Source: Tabrizicola sp. (GTDB taxonomy: Bacteria; Pseudomonadota; Alphaproteobacteria; Rhodobacterales; Rhodobacteraceae). Taken from it: DNA of 32,237 nucleotides. A program made the position numbers and the translations under genes. Under the pieces are notes generated by a model. The model saw only the letters and a program-made list of their open reading frames with translations. It did no database searches and was not told the DNA's origin. This document shows, in pieces, positions 1 to 8,168 of this stretch. Every line of letters begins with the position of its first letter. Position 1 is the stretch's first letter. Location of the stretch: positions 1 to 32,237 of the forward strand of contig JAEULQ010000097.1 in NCBI GenBank assembly GCA_016792685.1, in the 5' to 3' direction.

Positions 1-643
1 CCAGCTCTGCATCGTCAGTGACCAGAAATCCCCCCTCGCCCGAGTTCATGTGCTTGTAGGTCTGGGTCGAATAGCAGCCCATCGCCCCATGCCGCCCCGA
101 CGGCACGCCCTTCCACTTCGCCCCCATCGTATGGGCGCAATCCTCGATGACCATAAGCCCCAGCCGCCCGGCCAAAGCCATCAGCGCCTCCATGTCGCCG
201 ACATGGCCGCGCATGTGGGACAGAAGCAGCACCCGCGCCCCGGTCGCCAGGGCCTGCGCTTCCAGATGCCCAAGGTCGATGGTCAGGTCTTCCGTCACCT
301 CGACAAAGACCGGCTTCGCCCCCAGCGAGGCAATCGCGCCGGGCACCGGCGCCAAAGTGAAGGCATTCGACAGAACCGGCTCTCCGGCCTTGACCTGCGC
401 CGCCCGCAGCGCACAGGCCATCGCCGCCCCCCCGGAAGCCAGCGCCAGGCAGTACCGGGCGCCGGTATAGGCCGCGAATTCCTCCTCCAGAAGCGCTGTC
501 TCGGCGATCTCTCCAGCGATGGTGTTATACCGATGCAGCCGCCCGTGCCGCAGCACCGCCATCGCCGCATCGATCCCCGCCTCGGGGATCGGCTCCTGCT
601 GGGTGAAACTGCCGGAAAACCTCTCGCCGGACCGCACGCTCAT
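1..643 (-). CDS. DegT/DnrJ/EryC1/StrS-family PLP aminotransferase, C-terminus cut by window edge
   Basis: The 214 visible residues are the N-terminal half of a fold-type I PLP enzyme that transaminates keto-sugars attached to nucleotides or similar carbonyl substrates. Visible are the cofactor-site ASGGAAM segment (about 69-75), VIEDCAH with the PLP-ring aspartate D168, and STQTYKHMNSGEGG, whose K197 sits where the family's Schiff-base lysine lies. Together these identify the DegT/DnrJ family. The start at 643 is fixed by an ATGA overlap with the stop of the upstream MFS gene, so the two are translationally coupled. The specific substrate cannot be read: no other nucleotide-sugar genes are visible, and the rest of the gene lies beyond position 1. 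Family assignment is firm; function is open. Confidence 0.9.
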   Translation of the reverse strand, partial: MSVRSGERFSGSFTQQEPIPEAGIDAAMAVLRHGRLHRYNTIAGEIAETALLEEEFAAYTGARYCLALASGGAAMACALRAAQVKAGEPVLSNAFTLAPVPGAIASLGAKPVFVEVTEDLTIDLGHLEAQALATGARVLLLSHMRGHVGDMEALMALAGRLGLMVIEDCAHTMGAKWKGVPSGRHGAMGCYSTQTYKHMNSGEGGFLVTDDAEL

Positions 644-1875
644 GCCTTTTCGGACCTCTTCAGCATCAGGAACAGCACCGTCGTCACCATCACGCACCCC
701 GCCGCGACCCAGAAGGCCACGTCGGTCGACCGCCAGACCCGGTCCTCGGCCCAGAAATGCCCGAAGATGAAGGCAAAGAACACGGTCCCGAACAACATCG
801 CGACATTGGTCACCGCCGAAATTCCGCCCTGCAGCTCACCCTGCGCATCCTCGGGCACCCGTTTGGTCAGGATCGCGGTCATCAGCGGATGCACGAAACC
901 CTCCGGCCCGTGCAGGATCATCAGCGCGATCACACCGACCAGCGAGCCCACGAACCCATAGCCCAGCAGCACCAGCGTCGCGCAAGTAAGCCCGAAGAGC
1001 GCCACCTGCCATTCGCCGAACCGCTTGGACAGGGGCCCGGTCAGGAACCCCTGAAAGCCCCCTGCGATCAGGCCGAAGACCGCCAAGGTCGCGCCCACCA
1101 TCGCTTCGGTCCAGCCGAACTTGGCAATCCCCCAGAAGGTCCAGATCGCCGGATAGACCGAGGTCGAGAAGAAGAAGAGCCCCATCACCAGCACCATCGG
1201 CAGAACCCCCGGGTAGGTCGCAAAGACCCGGAAGGCGCCGAAGGGATTGGCCCGCCACAGCTCGAACTTGCGGCGGTTCTCGGCGGTCAGCGACTCGGGC
1301 AGGACGAACCAGCCATAGACGAGGTTCAAAAGCGAAATCCCCGCCGCCACCCAGAACGGCACCCGGGCCCCGAATTCTCCCAGAAGTCCGCCAATGGCCG
1401 GCCCGATGACAAAGCCCACGCCAAAGGCCGCGCCCATCATGCCAAAGGCCTTGGCCCGGTCTTCGGGTGCGGTCACATCGGCGATATAGGCCGAGGCGAT
1501 GATCCAGCTTGACCCGCAGATGCCCGCGATGATCCGCCCGACGAACAGCCATTCCAGCGTCGGCGCCAGCGCCATCAGGATGAAGTCGAGCCCCAGCCCA
1601 AGGATCGCGAGAAGAAGCAGCGGCCGCCGCCCGAAGCGGTCGGCCAGATTGCCCATCAGCGGCGCAAAGACGAACTGCGCCAGACTGAAAGCCGCAAACA
1701 TCCAGCCACCGATCACCGCTGCCCGGTCGATCGTGACATGGCCCACATCCTCGATCAGCTTGGGCAGGACGGGCATGATCAGCCCGAAGCCCACCATGTC
1801 CAGAAACACGGTGATCAGGACGAAAGTCACCGCATGGCGGCTGACCGGAACGGGAATATCTGCGGACTGGCTCAT
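640..1875 (-). CDS. TetA-like major facilitator superfamily drug/metabolite exporter
   Basis: A 411-residue inner-membrane transporter with about 12 hydrophobic segments. The TM1 stretch [12 protein letters not shown] (30-40) and MFS motif [12 protein letters not shown] (75-85), are typical of the tetracycline-resistance (TCR) type of 12-TM proton antiporters. ATG at 1875 (MSQSADIP) is preferred over an in-frame GTG at 1920 because the extra residues are not hydrophobic and match nothing usual for the family. Its stop overlaps the start of the DegT aminotransferase (ATGA), and an endonuclease-family gene ends 72 bp upstream on the same strand. TCR-type proteins in alphaproteobacteria are often annotated as tetracycline exporters without evidence, so the substrate is unknown. 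Confidence 0.9.
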   Translation of the reverse strand: MSQSADIPVPVSRHAVTFVLITVFLDMVGFGLIMPVLPKLIEDVGHVTIDRAAVIGGWMFAAFSLAQFVFAPLMGNLADRFGRRPLLLLAILGLGLDFILMALAPTLEWLFVGRIIAGICGSSWIIASAYIADVTAPEDRAKAFGMMGAAFGVGFVIGPAIGGLLGEFGARVPFWVAAGISLLNLVYGWFVLPESLTAENRRKFELWRANPFGAFRVFATYPGVLPMVLVMGLFFFSTSVYPAIWTFWGIAKFGWTEAMVGATLAVFGLIAGGFQGFLTGPLSKRFGEWQVALFGLTCATLVLLGYGFVGSLVGVIALMILHGPEGFVHPLMTAILTKRVPEDAQGELQGGISAVTNVAMLFGTVFFAFIFGHFWAEDRVWRSTDVAFWVAAGCVMVTTVLFLMLKRSEKA

Positions 1876-1947
1876 GCCCGCGACCCTAGGCAGAGGCCTC
1901 GGAACTGTCAAACAGGCCACCCGACCTGTCCTTGGGCCGGGGGCGCT

Positions 1948-2652
1948 TCAAACCCAGCGCAACGCCGCCAGCAGCGGCAGGTGGTCCGAGGCCTGCGGGC
2001 CCTTTTCCCTTTGCCAGGCAATCGGTTGCAGGTCCAGATCATGGCTGTGTGCCATGCGGTCCAGCGCCAGACGCGGCAGGCGTGAGGGATAGGTCGGAAC
2101 CGCCTCCATCAGCCGGAAGCTGCGCACAAGACGCCCCAGTCCTACCCGCCCCGAATATTCGTTGAAATCGCCCATAACCAGGGTGGGGCGCGGCGGATGG
2201 CGCAGAACCGCGTCGCGGATCGCATCCAGCTGTTTGCGCCGCGATCCTCGCCAAAGCCCCAGATGCACCGCCACCACCCGCAGCGCGACCGGCCCGTCCA
2301 GATCGGCAATCACCGCGCCGCGCGGCTCGATTCCGGGCAGGTCCAGCCGCTCAAGCCCGACCAGATGGAACCCCGGGCGCACCAAAAGTGCATTGCCGTG
2401 CCAGCCAAGGCTTGCCGCATTGCGCCCGATCGCCATGGGCACAAGGCCGGTGCGCTCGGCAATCGCCTCGCGTGGCAATGCCGAAGGCCGCAAACCCAGC
2501 CGGAAGTCGGCTTCCTGCAAAGCCACGATATCGGCCCCCAGCGCCGCAATCCCCGCCAGGACCCGCCCCGCGTCACGGCGCATGTCCGTCCCAAGACCCG
2601 CCCGGATATTCCAGGTGGCGATGCGCAGCTCCGGCTTTGATTCCCGCTCCAT
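1948..2652 (-). CDS. endonuclease/exonuclease/phosphatase (EEP) family protein
   Basis: A 234-residue metal-dependent phosphoesterase of the EEP (DNase I/exonuclease III-like) fold. The family's catalytic signature is complete: ATWN with N15, LQEAD with E47, the AVH histidine at 130, GDFN with D162 and N164, and the C-terminal SDH with D223-H224. There is no signal peptide, so it probably acts in the cytoplasm. The start at 2652 (MERESK) has a G-rich ribosome site immediately upstream; longer in-frame versions run into the divergent membrane-protein gene. It is the first gene of a minus-strand run with the MFS transporter and DegT aminotransferase. Members of this family cleave DNA, sphingomyelin or inositol phosphates, and the sequence does not decide between these. 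Confidence 0.87.
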   Translation of the reverse strand: MERESKPELRIATWNIRAGLGTDMRRDAGRVLAGIAALGADIVALQEADFRLGLRPSALPREAIAERTGLVPMAIGRNAASLGWHGNALLVRPGFHLVGLERLDLPGIEPRGAVIADLDGPVALRVVAVHLGLWRGSRRKQLDAIRDAVLRHPPRPTLVMGDFNEYSGRVGLGRLVRSFRLMEAVPTYPSRLPRLALDRMAHSHDLDLQPIAWQREKGPQASDHLPLLAALRWV

Positions 2653-2692
2653 CCCCCCAATATAGGGATCAGCCCCGCAAGCCGGAACGCCC

Positions 2693-3349
2693 ATGCCCAC
2701 GCCCTCGGTCCTCGTCCTCACCGCGATCCGCCTGCTCCTCGCCTTCGAGTCGGCTTTCGGCCTCCTGCGCGGAAACTGGCCCGCAGCCTTTGTGGCCGGC
2801 TCCGCCCTGGCCCTGACCTTCCTGCCCCAGATCATCGCCGGGCGCGTCCAGCTGCGACTTCCGAACAGCTTCCTTGCGGCCATCGCCGCCTTTGTCCTGG
2901 CTTCGATCTACCTTGGCGAGATGCACGACTTCTACACCCGTTTCTGGTGGTGGGACCTTGTGCTGCACGCCGGCTCCGGCATGGGGTTCGGCATCCTCGG
3001 CTTCCTGCTCATCTTCATGCTCTTTCGCGGCGACCGCTATGCCGCGCCGCCCTGGGCGCTTGGGCTGCTCAGCTTCTGCACCGCCATGACCGTCGGCGCT
3101 TTGTGGGAGATCTTCGAGTATGTCATGGACCAGACCTTCGGCTTCAACATGCAGAAATCCGGCCTCGACGACACGATGGGCGACCTGATCGTCGACGCGA
3201 TCGGCGCTGCTCTGGCGGGTCTGGCCGGCGCGGCCTACATGACCGGCCGCACTGGCGGCTTCGGCTCGGCATTTGATGCCTTCATCCACGCCAACCGCAC
3301 GCGTTTTCGCAAGCTGATCCCCCACCGGAAACCCCGCGGGCGGTCCTGA
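2693..3349 (+). CDS. DUF2238-like (YjdF-type) integral membrane protein
   Basis: A 218-residue polytopic membrane protein with about five or six hydrophobic segments. The conserved middle part has a histidine in VLHAGSGMGFG, the acidic pair in GALWEIFEYVMD and a later LDDTMGDLIVDAIGA stretch, which is the pattern of the DUF2238/YjdF family. The charged residues WE..E and D..D within membrane-associated segments could be functional, but no biochemical role is known to me. It diverges from the EEP gene with only 40 bp between the start codons, so both promoters must be packed into or overlap the coding ends. The C-terminus is basic (HRKPRGR). It ends convergently with the HAD phosphatase gene; the 102-bp gap between them shows no clear terminator. 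Confidence 0.75.
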   Translation: MPTPSVLVLTAIRLLLAFESAFGLLRGNWPAAFVAGSALALTFLPQIIAGRVQLRLPNSFLAAIAAFVLASIYLGEMHDFYTRFWWWDLVLHAGSGMGFGILGFLLIFMLFRGDRYAAPPWALGLLSFCTAMTVGALWEIFEYVMDQTFGFNMQKSGLDDTMGDLIVDAIGAALAGLAGAAYMTGRTGGFGSAFDAFIHANRTRFRKLIPHRKPRGRS

Positions 3350-3451
3350 CATCGCCACTCATCGGCCAGGAAAATATTAACGGATCCTGAACGACCACGC
3401 CGAAGCCATTGATTTTCCACGATTCGAATGACTGTCCACGCTGGTCAGCCC

Positions 3452-4102
3452 TCAGCGAAGAAGCCGTCCCGCCAAGCCCGGCAGATCCTCGAACCTGTCA
3501 AGCAGAGCCGTCGGCCGGAACCGCTCCACCCCCGCCCCTTCCGGCCCGAAGGTCACCAGCGCGACCGGCACCCCCGCCGCCACCCCGGTCTTCGCATCCG
3601 TCTCGGTATCGCCGACCAGCATCGACCGCCCGACCACGCCCCCGGCCCTTTCGACCGCCGCCCGGTAGGGTACCGGATCGGGCTTCCGGACCGGAAAGGT
3701 ATCCGCCCCGACCAGCGCCCCGAACGCCTCCCGCACCCCCAGTTGCCGCAGCAGTTCCTCCGCCAACCCCTCCGGCTTGTTCGTGCAGATCGAGACCGCA
3801 AAGCCCTGCCCCCGCAGCCCCTCCACCGCCTCCATCGCGCCGGGATAAAGCCGGGTATGGACCGCGATCCCCTGCCGGTAGGCCTCCAGAAGCAACGGAT
3901 AGGCCGAATCCACATCAGCCTCCGACCAGTCCATCCGCAGCCGCGAGAACCCCAGCCGCAACATCGCGCGGCCGCCGTGAAACGCCGTAAAAGCATCCCC
4001 CGGCCCCAGCACCGGCCGGGGCAGCGAAGCATTGGCCGCCGCCAGCAGATCTGCCGAGGTATCGGCCAAAGTCCCGTCCAGATCGAAAACCACGCAACGC
4101 AT
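3452..4102 (-). CDS. gph: HAD-superfamily phosphatase, phosphoglycolate phosphatase-like
   Basis: A 216-residue haloacid dehalogenase-type phosphatase. Motif I is VFDLDGTLADT with nucleophile D7 and acid/base D9, motif II is SICTNKP, motif III the lysine of RKPDP, and motif IV LVGDTETDAK. The cap sits between motifs I and II, as in class C1 enzymes of the Gph type that hydrolyse 2-phosphoglycolate. The start at 4102 places motif I at the N-terminus as expected; a longer reading frame would run back over the glmU promoter. It is divergent from glmU across 94 bp. That gap includes a possible glmU promoter (TTGCCA at 4142, TAAAAC at 4164, 16-bp spacer). Subfamily members share this motif set with other sugar-phosphate phosphatases, so the substrate is likely but not certain. 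Confidence 0.82.
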   Translation of the reverse strand: MRCVVFDLDGTLADTSADLLAAANASLPRPVLGPGDAFTAFHGGRAMLRLGFSRLRMDWSEADVDSAYPLLLEAYRQGIAVHTRLYPGAMEAVEGLRGQGFAVSICTNKPEGLAEELLRQLGVREAFGALVGADTFPVRKPDPVPYRAAVERAGGVVGRSMLVGDTETDAKTGVAAGVPVALVTFGPEGAGVERFRPTALLDRFEDLPGLAGRLLR

Positions 4103-4196
4103 GTCTGGCAATCCTGTAACGTGGCGTGAGGCCCTGCCCCCTTGCCACCCCGCCCACGGGGGGTAAAACGGGCGCAACAATAAAGAAAGGGGCAGA

Positions 4197-5549
4197 ATGC
4201 AGGTTTCAGTCATCGTTCTGGCGGCAGGTCAGGGCACGCGGATGAACTCCGACCTGCCCAAGGTCCTGCATCACGTGGCCGCAGCGCCCCTTCTCCACCA
4301 CGCGCTTGCCACCGCCCATCAGCTCGAACCCTCCCGCATCGTCGTCGTCACCGGCCATGGCGGCGAGGCGGTCGCGGCCTCCGCCACCGCATTTTCCGAA
4401 GCTGTCGAGACCGTCGTCCAGGACCCTCAGCTCGGCACTGCCCATGCCGTGGCCCAGGCCGCGCCCCTCCTTTCCCAGGCCGAAGGCGAGGCCATCGTCC
4501 TTTACGCCGACACCCCCCTCATCCGCGAGGAAACCCTCCACGCGATGCTTGAGGCCCGCGCCCGTCACGCCGTCGTCGTCCTCGGCTTTCACGCAAAAGA
4601 CCCCGGCCGCTATGGCCGCCTGATCGCCCGGGGCGAGAACCTCGACCGGATCACCGAATGGAAGGACGCCTCGCCCGAAGAGCGCGCCATCGCGCTGTGC
4701 AACTCCGGCGTCGTCTGCGCCGAGGCGAAGACGCTCTTCTCGCTCATCGCCGAGGTGAAGAACGACAACGCGGCGGGCGAATACTACCTGACCGACATCG
4801 TCGCCCTCGCCCGGTCGCGCGGCCTTTCCGCCGGCGTCGTCCTCTGCCCCGAGGCCGAAACCCTGGGCGTCAACACAAGGACCCAGCTGGCCGAGGCCGA
4901 AGCCGCCTTCCAGGTCCGCGCCCGCGCGGAAGCGCTGGAGAACGGCGTCACCCTGACCGCCCCCGAAACCGTGTTCTTCGCGCTCGACACCTATATTGGC
5001 CGCGACGCGATCATCGGCCCGAACGTCCTATTCGGCCCCGGCGTCACGGTGGAATCCGGCGCCGAAATCAAGGGCTTCTGCCATCTCGAAGGCTGCCACA
5101 TCAGCCGCGGCGCGACGGTCGGCCCCTTCGCAAGGCTCCGCCCCGGCGCGGAACTGGCGGAAGACGTCCATGTCGGCAACTTCGTGGAAATCAAGAACGC
5201 CATCCTGGATGAGGGCGTGAAAGTCGGCCACCTGACCTATATCGGCGATGCCGATATCGGCGAGCACACCAACATTGGCGCGGGCACGGTGACCTGCAAT
5301 TACGACGGGGTGATGAAGCACCGCACGAAAATCGGCAAACGCGCCTTCATCGGCTCGGACACGATGCTCGTCGCACCCGTGACCGTGGGCGACGGGGCAC
5401 TTACCGCCAGCGGCTCGGTCATCACCGAGGACGTGCCCGCCGAGGCCGTCGCCATCGGCCGCGCGCGGCAGATCACCAAACCGGGCCTCGCGACCCGGAT
5501 GTTCGAAAAGTTAAAGGCCATAAAGGCCGCCAAGGCAAAAGGGCAGTAG
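4197..5549 (+). CDS. glmU: bifunctional UDP-GlcNAc pyrophosphorylase / GlcN-1-P acetyltransferase GlmU
   Basis: Makes UDP-GlcNAc from GlcN-1-P by acetylation followed by uridylation, in the cytoplasm, for peptidoglycan and lipopolysaccharide. The 450 residues match the usual GlmU length. The N-terminal nucleotidyltransferase has LAAGQGTRM followed by the PKVL lysine, GTAHAV and GRYGR. The C-terminal half is a left-handed beta-helix with hexapeptide repeats, including NFVEIKNA, the CNYDG stretch and IGSDTMLVAPV. The start at 4197 is preceded by an A/G-rich ribosome site (AAAGAAAGGGGC). glmS follows after 2 bp, so the two last steps of hexosamine synthesis are one transcription unit. Confidence 0.97.
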   Translation: MQVSVIVLAAGQGTRMNSDLPKVLHHVAAAPLLHHALATAHQLEPSRIVVVTGHGGEAVAASATAFSEAVETVVQDPQLGTAHAVAQAAPLLSQAEGEAIVLYADTPLIREETLHAMLEARARHAVVVLGFHAKDPGRYGRLIARGENLDRITEWKDASPEERAIALCNSGVVCAEAKTLFSLIAEVKNDNAAGEYYLTDIVALARSRGLSAGVVLCPEAETLGVNTRTQLAEAEAAFQVRARAEALENGVTLTAPETVFFALDTYIGRDAIIGPNVLFGPGVTVESGAEIKGFCHLEGCHISRGATVGPFARLRPGAELAEDVHVGNFVEIKNAILDEGVKVGHLTYIGDADIGEHTNIGAGTVTCNYDGVMKHRTKIGKRAFIGSDTMLVAPVTVGDGALTASGSVITEDVPAEAVAIGRARQITKPGLATRMFEKLKAIKAAKAKGQ

Positions 5550-5551
5550 AA

Positions 5552-7369
5552 ATGTGCGGTATTGTAGGGGTCCTGGGAAACCATGAAGTCGCCCCGCTTC
5601 TGGTCGAGGCCCTGAAACGGCTGGAGTATCGCGGCTATGACAGCGCCGGGATCGCCACCGTGAACCACGGCAAGCTCGACCGCCGTCGTGCGGTGGGCAA
5701 GCTTGTCAACCTCTCCGACCTTCTGGTCCACGAGCCCCTCGCCGGAAAGTCGGGGATCGGCCACACCCGCTGGGCCACCCATGGCGCTGCGACCGTCACC
5801 AACGCCCATCCCCACCGCGCGGGCGGCGTTGCCGTCGTCCACAACGGCATCATCGAGAACTTCCGCGAGCTTCGCGCCGAACTGGCCGCCGAGGGCTACA
5901 CCCCGGAATCCGAAACCGACACCGAAACCGTGGTCCTCCTCACCCGCCGCGCGATGGACAAGGGGGCAACGCCCGTCGAGGCCGCGCAGGAAACCCTCTC
6001 CCGCCTCCACGGCGCCTTCGCGCTTTGCTTCCTCTTCGACGGTCAGGACGACCTGATGATCGCCGCCCGCAAGGGCTCGCCCCTGGCCATCGGATGGGGC
6101 GAGGGCGAGATGTTCGTGGGCTCCGACGCCATCGCCCTTGCGCCGATGACCGACCGGATCACCTATCTCGACGAAGGCGACTGGGCCGTTGTCACCCGTG
6201 CTGGGGCAGAGATCTTCGACGCCCAGAACCGCCGCGCCAACCGGCCGGAAACCCGGATCCATCTCGACGCGACCCGGATCGAAAAGGCCGGCTACAAGCA
6301 TTTCATGGCCAAGGAAATCGCCGAGCAACCGGTGGTCATCGCCGATTCTCTGCGGCACTACACCTCGTCCAAGGGCACGCTGGAACTGCCGAAAGCGCTT
6401 GATTTTAAAGGCATAAGCCGGGTGACCCTGGTCGCCTGCGGCACGGCCTCCTATGCCTGCCATGTCGCGAAATACTGGTTCGAGCAGATCGCGGGCCTGC
6501 CCGCCGACATCGATATCGCCTCCGAATTCCGCTACCGCGACCCGGTGCTTTCGCCCGCCTCGATGGCGATCTTCGTCAGCCAGTCGGGCGAAACCGCCGA
6601 TACGCTGGCCGCGCTCCGCCACGTCGCCGACAAGGTCGCCAAGGTCGTCGCGGTGGTCAACGTGCCCACCTCCTCGATCGCCCGCGAGGCAGACCTTGCC
6701 CTACCGATCCATGCCGGGGTCGAGGTCGGCGTGGCCTCGACCAAGGCCTTCACCTGCCAGCTCACCACGCTGGCCCTCATGGCGCTGAAAGCCGCCCAGG
6801 ACCGGGGCCGGATCAGCGCCACGGACCTCAAGGCCCGCCTGGAAACCCTGCGCGCGCTCCCGGGCCTGATGAACGCAGCGCTGGCGCTTTCCGATCCGAT
6901 CGCAAAGATCGCCGAGGATCTCGCCCGCGCGCAGGACGTCCTTTTCCTCGGCCGCGGCCCCATGTACCCGCTGGCGCTGGAAGGCGCACTGAAACTGAAG
7001 GAAATCAGCTACATCCATGCCGAAGGTTACGCATCGGGTGAACTGAAGCACGGCCCCATCGCGCTCATCGACGCCGAAGTCCCGGTCATCGTCCTTGCCC
7101 CCAAGGACGCGCTTTTCGACAAGACCGTCTCCAACATGCAAGAGGTCATGGCCCGCCACGGCAAGGTCCTCCTCCTTTCCGACGCCGCCGGCATCGAGGC
7201 CGCGGGCCAGGGCACCTGGAAGACCCTGACGCTGCCGACGGTCGAGCCGCTCTGGGCCCCGATCCTTTACGCGGTCCCGGCCCAGCTTCTGGCCTACCAC
7301 ACCGCGATCGCCAAAGGCACCGATGTCGACCAGCCGCGAAACCTTGCGAAATCGGTGACGGTCGAATAG
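5552..7369 (+). CDS. glmS: glutamine--fructose-6-phosphate aminotransferase (isomerizing) GlmS
   Basis: Converts fructose-6-P and glutamine to GlcN-6-P, the committed step of hexosamine synthesis. The 605-residue protein starts MCGIVG, so after Met removal the cysteine is the N-terminal nucleophile of the class-II glutamine amidotransferase domain (about 1-230). Two SIS domains follow, with ACGTASYA and SQSGETADT in the first and GRGPMYPLALEGALKLKEISY in the second. The C-terminus DQPRNLAKSVTVE is the conserved tail that reaches the active site. It is 2 bp downstream of glmU. It makes from fructose-6-P what the catabolic SIS deaminase encoded about 9 kb downstream would convert back, so the two routes oppose each other. 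Confidence 0.97.
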   Translation: MCGIVGVLGNHEVAPLLVEALKRLEYRGYDSAGIATVNHGKLDRRRAVGKLVNLSDLLVHEPLAGKSGIGHTRWATHGAATVTNAHPHRAGGVAVVHNGIIENFRELRAELAAEGYTPESETDTETVVLLTRRAMDKGATPVEAAQETLSRLHGAFALCFLFDGQDDLMIAARKGSPLAIGWGEGEMFVGSDAIALAPMTDRITYLDEGDWAVVTRAGAEIFDAQNRRANRPETRIHLDATRIEKAGYKHFMAKEIAEQPVVIADSLRHYTSSKGTLELPKALDFKGISRVTLVACGTASYACHVAKYWFEQIAGLPADIDIASEFRYRDPVLSPASMAIFVSQSGETADTLAALRHVADKVAKVVAVVNVPTSSIAREADLALPIHAGVEVGVASTKAFTCQLTTLALMALKAAQDRGRISATDLKARLETLRALPGLMNAALALSDPIAKIAEDLARAQDVLFLGRGPMYPLALEGALKLKEISYIHAEGYASGELKHGPIALIDAEVPVIVLAPKDALFDKTVSNMQEVMARHGKVLLLSDAAGIEAAGQGTWKTLTLPTVEPLWAPILYAVPAQLLAYHTAIAKGTDVDQPRNLAKSVTVE

Positions 7370-7408
7370 CCCAATCCTTCAACCTTATCTAAAATTCGCC
7401 TTCATCTT

Positions 7409-7452
7409 TGCCGAAATATCCCACGGGGGTCCGGGGGTGTGAAACCCCCGGC
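7409..7452 (+). repeat. intergenic hairpin element (partial member of the rhodobacterial-type repeat)
   Basis: After glmS comes a CCGAAATATCCC leader and then a perfect 8-bp stem, CCGGGGGT (7431-7438) and ACCCCCGG (7444-7451) around GTGAA. The same leader-plus-hairpin arrangement opens the repeats near 17475, 26641 and 30529, but the second half of those repeats is missing here. No T-run follows, so it may act as an RNA-stabilising or attenuating hairpin rather than a standard terminator. Confidence 0.6.
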
Positions 7453-7477
7453 TCCGCCCTCTCAACCGGAACCGACC

Positions 7478-8161
7478 TTGGACATCCTCGCCGCACCCCT
7501 GGCCGAACTTCAGGCACTGGCCAATCCGCAGAAGGCCGCCGAGGTCGCCGCCTATCACAAGGCTGACCGGCCCTATCTTGGGATTTCAGTCCCCGATATC
7601 GAAGAACTGACCGACCGCTGGCGCGCGGAACTGAGCCTCGATGACAGGATCGCGCTGGCCGCCGCGCTTTGGCAGACGAACATCCACGAGGCCCGCGTCG
7701 CGGCGGCGAAACTGCTGACCCAGGCCCGCATCCGCCCCGACCAGGCAGCGTGGGAGCTGATCGTCTCCTGGGTGCCCGACTTCGACGCCTGGGCGATTGC
7801 CGATCACGCAAGCATCGCCGGGCAAAAGCGGCTGGTGGCCGACCCGTCACGGATCGACACGGTCGAGACCTGGGTGACGTCGCCCCACATGTGGACCCGC
7901 CGCGCCGCACTAGTGATGACCCTGCCCTGGACGAAGCAGAATTTCCCGAAACCGCAAGACCTTGCGATCCGCGCCCGCGTGCTGGGCTGGTGTGCCACGC
8001 TCGCAGATGACCGCGACTGGTTCATCCAGAAGGCCATCGCCTGGTGGCTGCGCGACTTGTCGAAACACGACGCGCAGGCCACAAGGGCCTTTCTCGACCA
8101 GCACGGCGCCCGGCTGAAACCCTTCGCCCGGAAGGAAGCCGCGCGCCATCTGGGCGGGTGA
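7478..8161 (+). CDS. AlkD-like DNA alkylation repair protein (HEAT-like repeat glycosylase family)
   Basis: About 227 residues forming helical repeats typical of the AlkD/AlkC superfamily, which excises N3- and N7-alkylated purines. Seen are KAAEVAAYHKADRPYLGISVP near the N-terminus, the helix with VPDFDAWAIADH, MWTRRAALVM and the C-terminal DRDWFIQKAIAWWLRDLSKHD, matching the aromatic/aspartate surface the family uses to hold flipped bases. I chose TTG at 7478 because it gives the usual short lead before AAYHK. The longer option, GTG at 7439, lies in the loop of an intergenic hairpin and adds a proline-rich tail unlike the family. It ends 7 bp before the convergent hexosaminidase gene. Confidence 0.85.
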   Translation: MDILAAPLAELQALANPQKAAEVAAYHKADRPYLGISVPDIEELTDRWRAELSLDDRIALAAALWQTNIHEARVAAAKLLTQARIRPDQAAWELIVSWVPDFDAWAIADHASIAGQKRLVADPSRIDTVETWVTSPHMWTRRAALVMTLPWTKQNFPKPQDLAIRARVLGWCATLADDRDWFIQKAIAWWLRDLSKHDAQATRAFLDQHGARLKPFARKEAARHLGG

Positions 8162-8168
8162 GCCGCGC

